From contig JBDSRN010000022.1 of assembly GCA_039929265.1 (NCBI GenBank), forward strand, positions 1-19,645: a stretch of 19,645 nucleotides of DNA, read 5' to 3'. Position numbers and translations under genes: made by a program. The notes beneath the pieces are model-generated. The model saw only the letters and a program-made list of their open reading frames with translations. It was not told where the DNA came from and ran no database searches. Position 1 is the first letter of the stretch; every line of letters starts with the position of its first letter. Shown in pieces: positions 1-7,803 of the stretch. This DNA comes from ZC4RG30 sp039929265. Its GTDB lineage: Bacteria > Pseudomonadota > Gammaproteobacteria > Steroidobacterales > Steroidobacteraceae.

Positions 1-1
1 G

Positions 2-601
2 AGTTTCGTGCTGTGCTACTTCGACGAGAGCGTGCAGCACGATCGCTGGGGCTGCCTGCACGCGGACGATCATCGTGCCGAGCTCGCGGCATTGGCGAGC
101 CTGCTGCTGGAAGACCCTTCGGTGGCACTGGTCGTGAAATCCCAGTTCGAGCGCAATTCCCCGAGCCGGCTGTACGCGGGCGATGCTCTGTTCGAACGCG
201 CACGCGCGACGGGACGGTATGTCGAGCTGTGCGTGGGGAGTCATCGCAACATCGTGTTCCCGGCCGAGGCGGCGCTGAGTGCCGATCTGTGCATCGGGCA
301 TCTGATCGGGGCTACTGCCTCGCTCGAAGCCGCGCTCGCAGGCGTGTGTTCCGTGCTCCTGAATCCCACCGGTCTGCGCACTGATTGGGATTCCATCTAT
401 GCGCGTGCCGACATCGTGTATCCCTCGATGCAGGCGCTTCTCGAAGCGATAGTGGCCGCGCGTCGCGGTGGTACGACGCACGCGTCGCTCGGAGACTGGT
501 CGACGATCCTGCCGGAGTTCGACGGCTTCCGTGACGGGCGCGCGGCGCAGCGTTTGCGCGAGCTGATCGAGCGTTGTGTGCGCCCGGAGCAGTGCGCATG
601 A
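2..601 (+). CDS. Surface-carbohydrate / glycosyltransferase-like protein, C-terminal part (5' cut by window edge)
   Basis: The reading frame is open from the first bases, and a GTG at position 8 is unlikely to be the true start because the protein begins in mid-domain. About 199 residues are visible. The segment ADLCIGHLIGATASLEAALA followed by VLLNPTG resembles the C-terminal donor-side half of GT-B-like surface-carbohydrate proteins, where a Gly/Ser-rich loop precedes a helix over the active site. KSQFERNSPSRL lies nearer the N-terminus, as in polysaccharide-cluster proteins of this general type. It is followed directly by the RmlD-like gene with an ATGA overlap, so it is the first visible member of the operon. 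I see no catalytic motif that fixes a donor or acceptor. A glycosyltransferase or glycerophosphotransferase-like role is inference from context. Confidence 0.6.
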   Translation, partial: SFVLCYFDESVQHDRWGCLHADDHRAELAALASLLLEDPSVALVVKSQFERNSPSRLYAGDALFERARATGRYVELCVGSHRNIVFPAEAALSADLCIGHLIGATASLEAALAGVCSVLLNPTGLRTDWDSIYARADIVYPSMQALLEAIVAARRGGTTHASLGDWSTILPEFDGFRDGRAAQRLRELIERCVRPEQCA

Positions 602-1512
602 GAGTCGCAATCACGGGCGCGTGCGGACTGCTCGGCGCCCATCTCGCCGCAGCGTTTTCCGCGCGGCACACCGTGACCGGTTTCGATCGTCATGCCTGGT
701 GGGGCGAGCGTCCGATCCGTCTGCACACCGGCGACCTCGCCGATCCGAAGGCCCGTGCCGCATTCATCGAGGATGCGCAGCCGGATCTGTTCATCCACTG
801 TGCGGCGCTGGTCAACGTCGATGCATGCGAAGAAAACCCCGCCGCCGCCTATGTCGCCAACGGCGAGCTCACTGGCCTGCTCGCGCGCGCTGTGCCGAAG
901 CATTGCGTGTTCGTATACATAACGACCGATGGCGTGTTCCGCGGCGATCAGCCGCTGCAACGCGAATCGGATCTGCCTTGCCCGCGCACGGTGTATGGCA
1001 GATCGAAAGTGCACGGCGAATGGGAGACGGAACTGGCGACGCCCGAGCATCTCATCGTGCGCACGAATTTCTACGGCTGGTCGTCGGGCGTAAAGATGAC
1101 GTCGGGCGAATGGTTGTACCAGGCGCTGACCCGGCACGAGCCGATCACGCTGTTCGACGATTTCTGGTTCACGCCGATCTATGTAGTGGACCTGGTGCAG
1201 CGAATCCTCGCGTTGCTGGCCGCGCGCAAGCGAGGCATCTTCCACGTGGTAGGTGGCGAGCGCGTCTCGAAATTCGACTACGGCGTGCAGCTCGCGCAGG
1301 CGATCGGCGTGGAGCTCACTGCGGCGCGCCGTGGTTCGATCGATTCGGCGGCGTTGCGTGCGCCGCGTCCGCGCGACATGTCTCTGGATGCTTCGGCTGC
1401 CACAGCCGCCACGGGGCTCGTCGCGCCGGGCTGCCGTGAAGGGTTGCGGCGCTTCATCGCCGACCGCGGTTCGAGCCTGGAGGCGCGGGTTGCCCATTTG
1501 AGCGATCCGTAG
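598..1512 (+). CDS. RmlD-like NAD(P)-dependent NDP-sugar reductase/epimerase (extended SDR)
   Basis: The 304-residue product opens with a Rossmann nucleotide-binding loop, GACGLLG (residues 7-13). The catalytic pair sits in YGRSK (133-137), preceded by ITTDGVF (108-114), which corresponds to the STDYVF segment of dTDP-4-dehydrorhamnose reductases. DFWFTPIYVVDLV (188-200) matches the substrate-side segment of RmlD-type proteins. The family reduces or epimerises nucleotide-linked 4-keto sugars in the cytoplasm. I chose ATG 598 because it overlaps the upstream stop (ATGA) and places the glycine loop at the N-terminus; an in-frame GTG at 574 would add eight residues with no fold role. No RmlA/B/C genes are in the window, so true dTDP-rhamnose synthesis is not supported. 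Family assignment is firm; substrate is unknown. Confidence 0.85.
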   Translation: MRVAITGACGLLGAHLAAAFSARHTVTGFDRHAWWGERPIRLHTGDLADPKARAAFIEDAQPDLFIHCAALVNVDACEENPAAAYVANGELTGLLARAVPKHCVFVYITTDGVFRGDQPLQRESDLPCPRTVYGRSKVHGEWETELATPEHLIVRTNFYGWSSGVKMTSGEWLYQALTRHEPITLFDDFWFTPIYVVDLVQRILALLAARKRGIFHVVGGERVSKFDYGVQLAQAIGVELTAARRGSIDSAALRAPRPRDMSLDASAATAATGLVAPGCREGLRRFIADRGSSLEARVAHLSDP

Positions 1513-1520
1513 CTGCGACG

Positions 1521-2945
1521 ATGAAAGGGTTTCTGCCGACTGCCGGCAACAAGGCGTGGTTCATCGCACCCACGCTCGTCGGGGCCGCGCTGCCGTTGCT
1601 GACGCTGCCGCTGATCACGCGCACCATCGATCCGACCGACTACGGCTACTGGGTGCTTGCGTACTCGTTCGCCGCGTTCGTCAGCGGCGTAGGCAATTTT
1701 GGTTTGTCCATCGCCTACGAACGCAATTTCTACGAGTTCACCGACACGCGTACCAACGCGGCACTGTTGTGGACCACGGTGAGCTTTGTGGTCCTGTTGC
1801 TCGGGTTGTTCGTCACCACGACCTGGCTGCTGCGCGACAGCCTGTCGGTGCTCGTAATGCGCGCACCGGCGCATGCCGAGCTGCTCGCCTGGACGGTGAC
1901 TGCCGTCGCCGTCGGAAGCATCAAGACTTATTTCCTCCTGCACTTGCGCAACAACGGCAATGCACGCGCCTTCGCGTTTTTCAACATCGACGAGAGCCTC
2001 ACCGGTGCGATCGCCACTGTCGTGCTGGTGGTGTTCCTCAAGGTCGGCGTGCTGGGGCTTGCCTGGGGCCCACTGATCGCGAGCAGCCTCGTGCTCGGGC
2101 TGCTGGTGCTGCGCTTCGTGCGGCGCGTGCCGATCGTCTGGCAGTCGGCGCCGCTGGTGGCGTCGCTGCGCCTGAGCCTGCCGCTGCTGCCACGCATCCT
2201 GCTCGGGGTGGTTGGCACCCAGTTCGACAAATGGATCGTGGGATACGTCGGAACGTCTGCGGGCGCGGCGGTGTACGCCATCGGACAGCGACTGGCGAAC
2301 AGCGTGTTTTTGCTAGCCACCGCGCTCGAGAACGCGTTCCAGCCTCGCACCTACCGGCTGATGTTCGATGGTGGTCCGGCTGCGGGCGCGCAGATCGGCC
2401 GCATGCTGACGCCCTATGTGTACCTCATCGTCGCGTTTGCAGTGGCGATGGCCCTGTTTGCCGAGGAGGCGATCTTCCTGCTAGCCGACCGGTCGTACCG
2501 TGGGGGGGCGATCGTTGCCGACATCCTCGTCCTGCATTTCGCGCTGATGTTCTTCGGGAAGCAGCCGCAGCTCACGTTTGCGCGGCGTTCGGATCTCAAT
2601 TCGCTGATCGGCATCCTGTCCCTGGTTCTCACGGGAACAATCACTGCCGTGTTCGCGGTGCACTGGCTGGCGGTCGGCGCCGCCGTAGGCACGCTGCTGG
2701 CGGGGGCTCTGAGCACGGGAATTTTCCAGGCCGTCAGCCAGCGCTACTATCGAATAGAATACGAGTGGCGCACGCTGCTGGGGCTGTACGGATATCTCGC
2801 GGTCTGTTGCGTACTCGCCGTGTTTCGACCTTGGCAGGGGGTTTCCTTGGGTCTGGTTCTCGTCATCAAGAGCGCGCTGCTCGCGGCGCTCCTGTACGCC
2901 GGCTGGCGTCGAGGATGGCTGCGCCGGGATGGCCTGGGCGCCTGA
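1521..2945 (+). CDS. wzx: Wzx-type oligosaccharide flippase (polysaccharide biosynthesis membrane protein)
   Basis: The 474-residue protein is strongly hydrophobic with about 12 to 14 predicted membrane segments by eye. It starts with the typical MOP-superfamily N-terminus: a first helix around APTLVGAALPLLTLPLI, then TRTIDPTDYGYWVLAYSF, which matches the 'xxLxPxxYGxxxL' pattern of Wzx flippases. Such proteins move undecaprenyl-diphosphate-linked repeat units from the cytoplasmic to the periplasmic face of the inner membrane for Wzy to polymerise. A polymerase-like gene lies 10 kb downstream in the same operon (13257-14585), consistent with a Wzx/Wzy pathway. The ATG at 1521 follows an 8-bp gap and has no obvious ribosome-binding site. 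A run of seven G residues (2502-2508) lies within the gene. The stop overlaps the next start (TGATG). Confidence 0.9.
   Translation: MKGFLPTAGNKAWFIAPTLVGAALPLLTLPLITRTIDPTDYGYWVLAYSFAAFVSGVGNFGLSIAYERNFYEFTDTRTNAALLWTTVSFVVLLLGLFVTTTWLLRDSLSVLVMRAPAHAELLAWTVTAVAVGSIKTYFLLHLRNNGNARAFAFFNIDESLTGAIATVVLVVFLKVGVLGLAWGPLIASSLVLGLLVLRFVRRVPIVWQSAPLVASLRLSLPLLPRILLGVVGTQFDKWIVGYVGTSAGAAVYAIGQRLANSVFLLATALENAFQPRTYRLMFDGGPAAGAQIGRMLTPYVYLIVAFAVAMALFAEEAIFLLADRSYRGGAIVADILVLHFALMFFGKQPQLTFARRSDLNSLIGILSLVLTGTITAVFAVHWLAVGAAVGTLLAGALSTGIFQAVSQRYYRIEYEWRTLLGLYGYLAVCCVLAVFRPWQGVSLGLVLVIKSALLAALLYAGWRRGWLRRDGLGA
2502..2508 (+). repeat. Homopolymeric tract of seven G inside wzx
   Basis: G7 spans codons for Arg-Gly-Gly-Ala of the flippase. 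A one-base change would shift the frame. The protein reads smoothly across it, so the present state is in frame. Confidence 0.9.
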
Positions 2946-3529
2946 TGCCCGCCGGACGGAGCTCAATTCACTGGTTGCTCAGCACTGCCAGGCACTGGTT
3001 GAGTCACCATCGCGGTCGCTGGCGCGCGTTTCGTAGATTCGGCGTCGTGCTGCCGCCTGGCGCGGTGATCACGCACGCGGATGCCATCCGGATAGGGGCT
3101 CGCTTCGGCATCAGCAGCGGTTGCCGGCTGATCTGCCAGGATCCGGACAAGGGCAGCCGCCTCACCATCGGCGATGATGTCCTCCTCAACACGGGAGTGC
3201 TTATCAACGCGGACTGTGGTGGCCGGATCAGCATCGGCAACAAGGTGCTCCTGGGTCCCAACGTCGTGATCCGTGCCGCGGGGCATCGCTTCGATGACAA
3301 GCAGCAGCCCATCCTCACGCAGGGGCACGAAGCGGGCAGCATCGACATCGGCGACGACGTCTGGATAGGCGCCAATGCCGTCATCCTCCCTAACGTGCGT
3401 ATCGGTTCGGGTTGCGTCGTCGGCGCGGGCAGCGTCGTGACGCGTGACTTGCCGGACCACGCTGTTGCCATGGGTGTTCCGGCACGTGTCAGCAAGATTC
3501 GCGGTAGTGATGAACCCATCAGCGTCTGA
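2945..3529 (+). CDS. Left-handed beta-helix (hexapeptide-repeat) O-acetyltransferase
   Basis: The 194-residue protein contains imperfect hexapeptide repeats from about residue 48 onward, such as LTIGDDVLLNTGVLI, ISIGNKVLLGPNVVI and IDIGDDVWIGANAVI, ending in the classic VGAGSVVTRDLPDHAVAMGVPA segment (159-180). This is the pattern of the maltose/serine O-acetyltransferase-like family (NodL, WbbJ, LacA types), which transfers acetyl from acetyl-CoA to a sugar hydroxyl. His114 in AAGHRFDD is the probable catalytic base. The first 45 residues are basic and not repeat-like, with RHW and RRF stretches that could lie against the membrane surface. ATG 2945 overlaps the wzx stop. The likely role is O-acetylation of a repeat-unit sugar; the acceptor is unknown. 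The reading frame continues open far upstream through wzx, which is chance. Confidence 0.88.
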   Translation: MPAGRSSIHWLLSTARHWLSHHRGRWRAFRRFGVVLPPGAVITHADAIRIGARFGISSGCRLICQDPDKGSRLTIGDDVLLNTGVLINADCGGRISIGNKVLLGPNVVIRAAGHRFDDKQQPILTQGHEAGSIDIGDDVWIGANAVILPNVRIGSGCVVGAGSVVTRDLPDHAVAMGVPARVSKIRGSDEPISV

Positions 3530-4412
3530 AAGCTTCACGTGCGTCGCCTGCGGCAGACATGAGTTTAGTGAGATCGGCTACCCGGGGGCGGGTGATGCGA
3601 TGCTCAAGTTCACGACGATTCGCTCGTGCACCGGGTGTGGGTTGGGGCAGGCGTTCCCCATGCCTGCGCAACCCGAGCTCGACGCGTTCTATCGCAGCGG
3701 CGCGTTCTGGGACGCGACCGGCAATCATCCTGCGCAACGCGCGCACGAGAACGTGCAGGCGCAGCTGCGCGTGCAGCACTGCATACCACACCTGCAAGGG
3801 GACAGGCCGCTGCGCGTGCTCGACATCGGAGCGGGTCACGGCTGCATCGCGGACTGGCTCGCGAAGCTGCTGCCCGGGCGAATCGCTTCTTACGGGTTCG
3901 TCGAACTGGACACGCAGCGTCGCGCGGAGATCCTCGAGAAGCAGCCGGGATTCGCCGTACATGCGTTCGACGGCATCCCCACCGAGGGTCAGTTCGACCT
4001 GATCCTGCTGAACCATGTGCTGGAGCACGTAGCCTCACCGCCGCAGGTGATAACTGCGGTGACCGCGCTCATCGCCGAGGGTGGCATCGCGTACGTGGAG
4101 ACGCCGCACCTCGACTACCGCTTCAAGTCGGACGTGTTTCCGCACACTTATTTCTTTTCGCCCGGCGTCTATGCGCAGCTCGCGATCGGCCTGCCAGTGA
4201 GGTCTCTGGAAGGCGAGGCGTTCGGCGCCTGGCCAGGGGACAAGCGCGGGCTCGCGCGCCAGGTGCACCGTGGTCTGAGCCTGGCCTTCGCGGTAGCGGT
4301 GAAGCTGCGCTGGCAGGGATTGCAGCGTGCGCTCGATCGCGCTATCTGGCGCTATCGTGCCAATCCGCAGGGCATCTGGGTGCGCTGGCTCATCACGCCT
4401 TTGCGGCGCTGA
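3510..4412 (+). CDS. Class I SAM-dependent methyltransferase with N-terminal zinc-binding cysteine pairs
   Basis: The 300-residue product has two Cys pairs, CVAC (C11, C14) and CTGC (C40, C43), suggesting a zinc-binding N-terminal domain. A methyltransferase core follows, with SAM motif I VLDIGAGHG (103-111), an acidic residue after strand 2 (VELD, 131-134), and NHVLEHV (168-174), the usual Methyltransf_23-type helix. Proteins with this layout occur in polysaccharide clusters and include sugar C- and O-methyltransferases. The ATG at 3510 lies within the end of the acetyltransferase gene (20-base overlap) and places the Cys pairs near the N-terminus; a longer upstream start would add 22 unrelated residues. 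An immediately preceding in-frame GTG at 3507 is an equal alternative. A sister protein at 7800-8807 keeps the Cys pairs but has lost motif I. Substrate unknown. Confidence 0.85.
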   Translation: MNPSASESFTCVACGRHEFSEIGYPGAGDAMLKFTTIRSCTGCGLGQAFPMPAQPELDAFYRSGAFWDATGNHPAQRAHENVQAQLRVQHCIPHLQGDRPLRVLDIGAGHGCIADWLAKLLPGRIASYGFVELDTQRRAEILEKQPGFAVHAFDGIPTEGQFDLILLNHVLEHVASPPQVITAVTALIAEGGIAYVETPHLDYRFKSDVFPHTYFFSPGVYAQLAIGLPVRSLEGEAFGAWPGDKRGLARQVHRGLSLAFAVAVKLRWQGLQRALDRAIWRYRANPQGIWVRWLITPLRR

Positions 4413-4431
4413 GCCCGGCTCACGCTATACA
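4401..4431 (+). promoter_or_regulatory. Possible weak sigma70-type promoter in the 40-bp gap before the SDR pair
   Basis: The gap at 4413-4452 is the only appreciable intergenic space in the window. It holds TATACA (4426-4431) as a possible -10 box, four of six matches to consensus, with a poor TTGCGG (4401-4406) 19 bases upstream. The spacing is long and the -35 weak, so this is only a candidate. Its interest is its position at the head of the putative sugar-acid module. Confidence 0.22.
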
Positions 4432-4442
4432 CTTCGGTCCCC

Positions 4443-4447
4443 AGGAG
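4443..4447 (+). promoter_or_regulatory. Ribosome-binding site AGGAG deciding the GTG start at 4453
   Basis: AGGAG lies five bases before GTG 4453. It is the best Shine-Dalgarno match in the window and supports this start over an upstream GTG at 4327, which lies inside the preceding gene. It also shows that this gene is initiated independently and not by stop/start coupling. Confidence 0.7.
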
Positions 4448-4452
4448 ATCCG

Positions 4453-5229
4453 GTGAGCTATCTAGATTCGTTGTTCAATCTGCGAGGCAAGGTTGCCGCC
4501 CTGACCGGTGCCGGCGGGCACCTCGTGGGGGAATTCTCCCGCGCGCTCGGCCAGGCCGGCGTGCAGGTTGCCTGCCTCGACTCCCGTCTGGAAAACGCGG
4601 AGCGCGTGGCGGAGCAGATCCGGGGCGCGGGCGGCACGGCCATCGCATTGCAGGTGGACGTGCGACAGCGCACCGACTTCGAGGCCGCGCTCGCGGGCAC
4701 GCTGCAGGCGTTCGGCCGCGTGGACCTGGTGCTGAACGGCGCCGGCATCAATGCGCCCACGCCGTTCCTCCAGATCACGGTCGAGGAGTGGAACGACATC
4801 CTCGCAGTGCAGCTCACGGGCACCATGCTCGGCTGCCAGGTGTTCGGCGCGAATTTGCTGAAGCAAGGTTCTGGTTCCATCATCAACATCAGCTCCGCAT
4901 CCGCCGGTCCGCCGTTGTCCAAGGCGTTCACGTATTCGGTGGCGAAAGCCGGCATCCTCAATCTCACGCAGAACCTGGCGCGTGAATGGGCGAAGCAGGG
5001 CGTGCGCGTGAATGCATTGCGTCCGGGTTTCTTTCCGACGCAGTGGTCGATGCAGAATTTCATCACGAAGGAACGTGAAGCGGCGATCCTCGGACACACA
5101 CCGATGGGTCGCTATGGCACGCCTGATGAGCTGGTCGGGGCCGTGCTGTGGCTGTTCTCTGATGCGGCAGGGTTCGTTACCGGTGCAGAAATCGCTGTCG
5201 ATGGCGGCTTTTCCGCGATGACGATCTGA
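4453..5229 (+). CDS. Short-chain dehydrogenase/reductase (classical SDR) with atypical cofactor loop
   Basis: The 258-residue protein is a classical SDR in length and order: a Rossmann loop at 18-26, VDV (68-70), NGAG (95-98), catalytic Ser148 in NISSAS, Tyr161 and Lys165 in YSVAK, and a C-terminal AVDGGF segment. Such enzymes oxidise or reduce hydroxyl/keto groups with NAD(P); those near this subgroup act on sugars and sugar acids. Two details depart from the family. The loop reads TGAGGHLVG, so the last conserved glycine of TGxxxGxG is Val25 with a Gly one place later. The catalytic-tetrad Asn position (usually VNLxG) is Gln120 in VQLTG. The GTG start is set by AGGAG five bases upstream. 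It heads the putative sugar-acid module and overlaps a second SDR. Confidence 0.85.
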   Translation: MSYLDSLFNLRGKVAALTGAGGHLVGEFSRALGQAGVQVACLDSRLENAERVAEQIRGAGGTAIALQVDVRQRTDFEAALAGTLQAFGRVDLVLNGAGINAPTPFLQITVEEWNDILAVQLTGTMLGCQVFGANLLKQGSGSIINISSASAGPPLSKAFTYSVAKAGILNLTQNLAREWAKQGVRVNALRPGFFPTQWSMQNFITKEREAAILGHTPMGRYGTPDELVGAVLWLFSDAAGFVTGAEIAVDGGFSAMTI

Positions 5230-5993
5230 TGGGCGCACGCACGGTACTCATCACCGGCGGCTCACGGGGCATGGGCGCTGCAATCTCGCGGGCATTCGCT
5301 GCCGATGGCGCGCATGTGCTGATCGCCGCGCGGCGTGACACCGGCCTCGCGCGCGAGCTCGCGCAGAAGTGCGGCGAGCGCGTGCGTTTCGTGGCCACCG
5401 ACGTGCGCAAGGTCACCGACCTGCGGGCAGCGGTCGGCATGGCGATGCAATGGACCGGGCGGCTCGACGTACTCGTCAACAATGCGGGATATTCCGCCTG
5501 GCGCCCGTTGCAGGAGATCGACGAGGAATTCTGGGATGACATGCTGAACACGAACCTGCGCAGCGTGCTGTTCGCCATGCAGGCGGCCGCGAAGGTGCTG
5601 GGCAAGGGCGGGGCGATCGTCAACATCTCGAGCCTCGCGGGCAAGCGTGGCAGCGCCAACAATTCCGCTTATTGCGCGAGCAAGTTCGGCGTCAACGCGC
5701 TGACGCAGTCGTTGGCGAAGGAACTCGGTCCGCGCGGCGTACGCGTGAATGCCGTGTGCCCCGTGTACGTTCGCACCGAGGGCCTCGACGAGGCACTGGT
5801 CGATCCGCGTTCGCCGGCGGGCTCGCGGCCGATTGCCGACTATCTCGCGGAGTTCGCGAAGTCGCAGACGGCCCTCGGTGTGCTGCCCGAAGCGGAACAG
5901 GTAGCAGCGACCTGCGTGTTCCTCGCATCGCCCGCTGCCGGTGCGATCACCGGTCAGTGCATCAACGTGGATTGCGGAGTGCTGCCGCAATGA
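5229..5993 (+). CDS. Short-chain dehydrogenase/reductase (classical SDR)
   Basis: The 254-residue protein carries a complete classical SDR motif set: TGGSRGMG (9-16), TDV (57-59), NNAG (84-87), the tetrad Asn109 in NTNL, Ser135 in NISSLAG, Tyr148 and Lys152 in YCASK, and a C-terminal INVDCG segment. It is an NAD(P)-dependent oxidoreductase acting in the cytoplasm, probably on a sugar or hydroxy acid intermediate. ATG 5229 overlaps the previous stop (TGATG), so the two SDRs are coupled and may act in succession, for example oxidation then reduction at one carbon to invert it. That pairing is inference. This SDR has the canonical residues that its neighbour lacks. Confidence 0.87.
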   Translation: MGARTVLITGGSRGMGAAISRAFAADGAHVLIAARRDTGLARELAQKCGERVRFVATDVRKVTDLRAAVGMAMQWTGRLDVLVNNAGYSAWRPLQEIDEEFWDDMLNTNLRSVLFAMQAAAKVLGKGGAIVNISSLAGKRGSANNSAYCASKFGVNALTQSLAKELGPRGVRVNAVCPVYVRTEGLDEALVDPRSPAGSRPIADYLAEFAKSQTALGVLPEAEQVAATCVFLASPAAGAITGQCINVDCGVLPQ

Positions 5994-6769
5994 CGCCGGT
6001 GATAACCGCGATTGTTCCTGCGCGCATGGCGTCCTCGCGCTATCCCGGAAAGCCGTTGGTGCCGATCCTCGGGTTGCCGATGGTCGAGCACGTGCGACGT
6101 CGCGCGCTGCTCGCCGGAGTCGATCATGTGGTCGTCGCCACATGCGACCAGGCGATCATGGATGAGGTACTCGCCGCGGGTGGCCAGGCGGTGATGACGC
6201 GCGACGATCATCTGCGCTGCACCGATCGCGCGGAGGAGGCGATGCGCAAGCTGCCTGGCACCATCGTCGCGATCGTGCAGGGCGACGAGCCATTGCTGAT
6301 ACCGCAAGCCATTCGCGACGTCGTGCAACCGCTGCTCGACGACCCGACGCTCGAGGCGACCAATCTGCTGTCGCCGCTGGAACAGGCCCCGGATCGCGCC
6401 AATCCCGACATTGTCAAAGCTGTGTGCAATCTCGCAGGTGACGTGATCTTTCTGACACGCGCGTCCGTGCCGACGTTCCGCGACGTGCTTGCGGTGCCCG
6501 TGTTCCGGCAGACCGGGATCATGGCGTTCACGACCGCGTTCCTGCATCGCTACAGCGCGCTCCCGCCCACGCCGCTCGAGCGCGCCGAGTCGGTGGACAT
6601 GCTGCGCCTGCTCGAGCATGGCATTCGCATCCGCGGCGTCGTCGCGGGCTATCGCACTCTCGGCGTGGACCGCCCGAGCGACGTGCCGCTTGCCGAGTGC
6701 GTGCTGCGCGAGGATCTCACGCAGCGTGGCCTGTTCGAGCGCACGCTCGCGATGGGTGGTGCGAAATGA
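5990..6769 (+). CDS. KdsB-like CMP-sugar-acid cytidylyltransferase
   Basis: The 259-residue protein aligns by eye along its length with KdsB (CMP-KDO synthetase). It has PARMASSRYPGKPL (10-23) for the nucleotide-binding loop, VQGDEP (96-101) with the Mg-binding Asp99, NPDIVKAV (138-145), and GVDRPSD (225-231) with the second acidic metal ligand. KdsB couples CTP to the anomeric hydroxyl of a 3-deoxy-2-ulosonic acid. Here the catalytic parts are kept but segments usually facing the sugar differ: RCTDR (76-80) where KdsB has SGT(D/E)R, and GIMAFT (176-181) where KdsB has GIYGYR. The neighbouring aldolase and phosphatase suggest a dedicated ulosonic acid other than KDO. A redundant true CMP-KDO synthetase is the alternative. 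ATG 5990 overlaps the upstream stop. Confidence 0.83.
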   Translation: MTPVITAIVPARMASSRYPGKPLVPILGLPMVEHVRRRALLAGVDHVVVATCDQAIMDEVLAAGGQAVMTRDDHLRCTDRAEEAMRKLPGTIVAIVQGDEPLLIPQAIRDVVQPLLDDPTLEATNLLSPLEQAPDRANPDIVKAVCNLAGDVIFLTRASVPTFRDVLAVPVFRQTGIMAFTTAFLHRYSALPPTPLERAESVDMLRLLEHGIRIRGVVAGYRTLGVDRPSDVPLAECVLREDLTQRGLFERTLAMGGAK

Positions 6770-7803
6770 CGCAGTTACTTCGCGCGGGTATTGCGGGTTT
6801 CGGATACATGGGCCGTATCCGCGCGAAGAACATCGCAGACCATCCCGACCTCACGCTCGCGGCCGTCTGCGATCCGTTCCGGGAGGCAGAGCTGCGCGCG
6901 GCGAATCTGCCGGTCTGCGCGTCCTGGGAAGAGCTGGTCAGCGCCGATCTCGACGTGCTGTTCGTCTGCACACCGAATCACCTCATTCCCGAGATCGCGG
7001 TGCAGGGTCTGCACGCCGGCCGGCATGTGTTCTGCGAGAAGCCTCCGGGCCGCAATCTCGGCGATATCCAGCGTATCCGCGCGGCGGAGCTCGCGAACCC
7101 GGGTCGGGTGCTGCTGTTCGGTTTCAATCATCGTCATCACCCCGGTATCACCGATGCCAAGGCGATCATCGATTCGGGCTCGCTCGGCGAAGTCCTGTCG
7201 CTGCGCGGTGTGTACGGGAAGGGCGGCGGGTACGACTATCACACGTCGTGGCGCAACGATCCGGCAGTGGGTGGCGGCGGCATCCTGCTCGATCAGGGCA
7301 TCCACATGCTCGACCTGTTCCGCCTCTTCGTCGGTGACTTCGAGGAAGTCATGGGCATGCGCGGCATCCTGCTGTTCGACGTGCCGGTGGAAGACAATGC
7401 GATGGTGATCCTGCGCACGGCCCGCGGTCAGCTCGCGCAGCTGCATTCTTCGGCTACCAGCTGGAAGCACACGTTTCGCCTGGAGATCGGTTGCGAGAAG
7501 GGTTATGCGACCATCAGCGGCCTGCTTTCCAAGACTGGCAGCTACGGGCGCGAAACGCTGGTGATCGGCCGCCGACCCGCTCCGGGTGAGCGCGCAGCGG
7601 TCGGCAATCCGCGTGAAGAGACCTCTTACTATGACGTCGATCCCTCCTGGGACATCGAGGCCGCGCATTTCGTCGAGTGCATCCGGGCGGACAAGTCGCC
7701 GGTCCAGGGCAGCTCGCTCGACGCGCTGCGCGTGATGGAGATCGTCGACCGCATATATCAGGAACCCGTGAACCTGCGCAGCAGCAGACAGGAATCGCCA
7801 TGA
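6766..7803 (+). CDS. Gfo/Idh/MocA-family NAD(P)-dependent oxidoreductase
   Basis: The 345-residue product has the N-terminal Rossmann loop GFGYMG (11-16), the family hallmark EKP (91-93) and the substrate-side segment GGGGILLDQGIHMLD (169-183), with Asp176 and His180 at the usual catalytic positions. The family oxidises or reduces hydroxyl groups of sugars, nucleotide sugars and inositols. Its length is typical. ATG 6766 overlaps the end of the cytidylyltransferase gene (ATGA), and the gene is itself overlapped by the next start. In this setting it probably works on a precursor of the sugar acid activated by its upstream neighbour, but the sequence does not tell which carbon or cofactor. Confidence 0.88.
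   Translation: MTQLLRAGIAGFGYMGRIRAKNIADHPDLTLAAVCDPFREAELRAANLPVCASWEELVSADLDVLFVCTPNHLIPEIAVQGLHAGRHVFCEKPPGRNLGDIQRIRAAELANPGRVLLFGFNHRHHPGITDAKAIIDSGSLGEVLSLRGVYGKGGGYDYHTSWRNDPAVGGGGILLDQGIHMLDLFRLFVGDFEEVMGMRGILLFDVPVEDNAMVILRTARGQLAQLHSSATSWKHTFRLEIGCEKGYATISGLLSKTGSYGRETLVIGRRPAPGERAAVGNPREETSYYDVDPSWDIEAAHFVECIRADKSPVQGSSLDALRVMEIVDRIYQEPVNLRSSRQESP

Noticed and set aside
397..1497. A 366-codon open frame on the - strand opposite the RmlD-like gene
   Set aside because: Arg-rich shadow with no motif; the + strand gene has complete SDR motifs.
598..1512. Assignment of the RmlD-like gene as true dTDP-rhamnose reductase (rmlD)
   Set aside because: No rmlA, rmlB or rmlC is in the window and the STDYVF segment is altered to TTDGVF, so only the family is supported.
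1556..2944. In-frame upstream extension of the acetyltransferase through wzx
   Set aside because: The wzx frame gives a clear membrane protein, while the extension is Arg/Ala-rich and lacks any domain; the TGATG overlap at 2945 gives a natural start.
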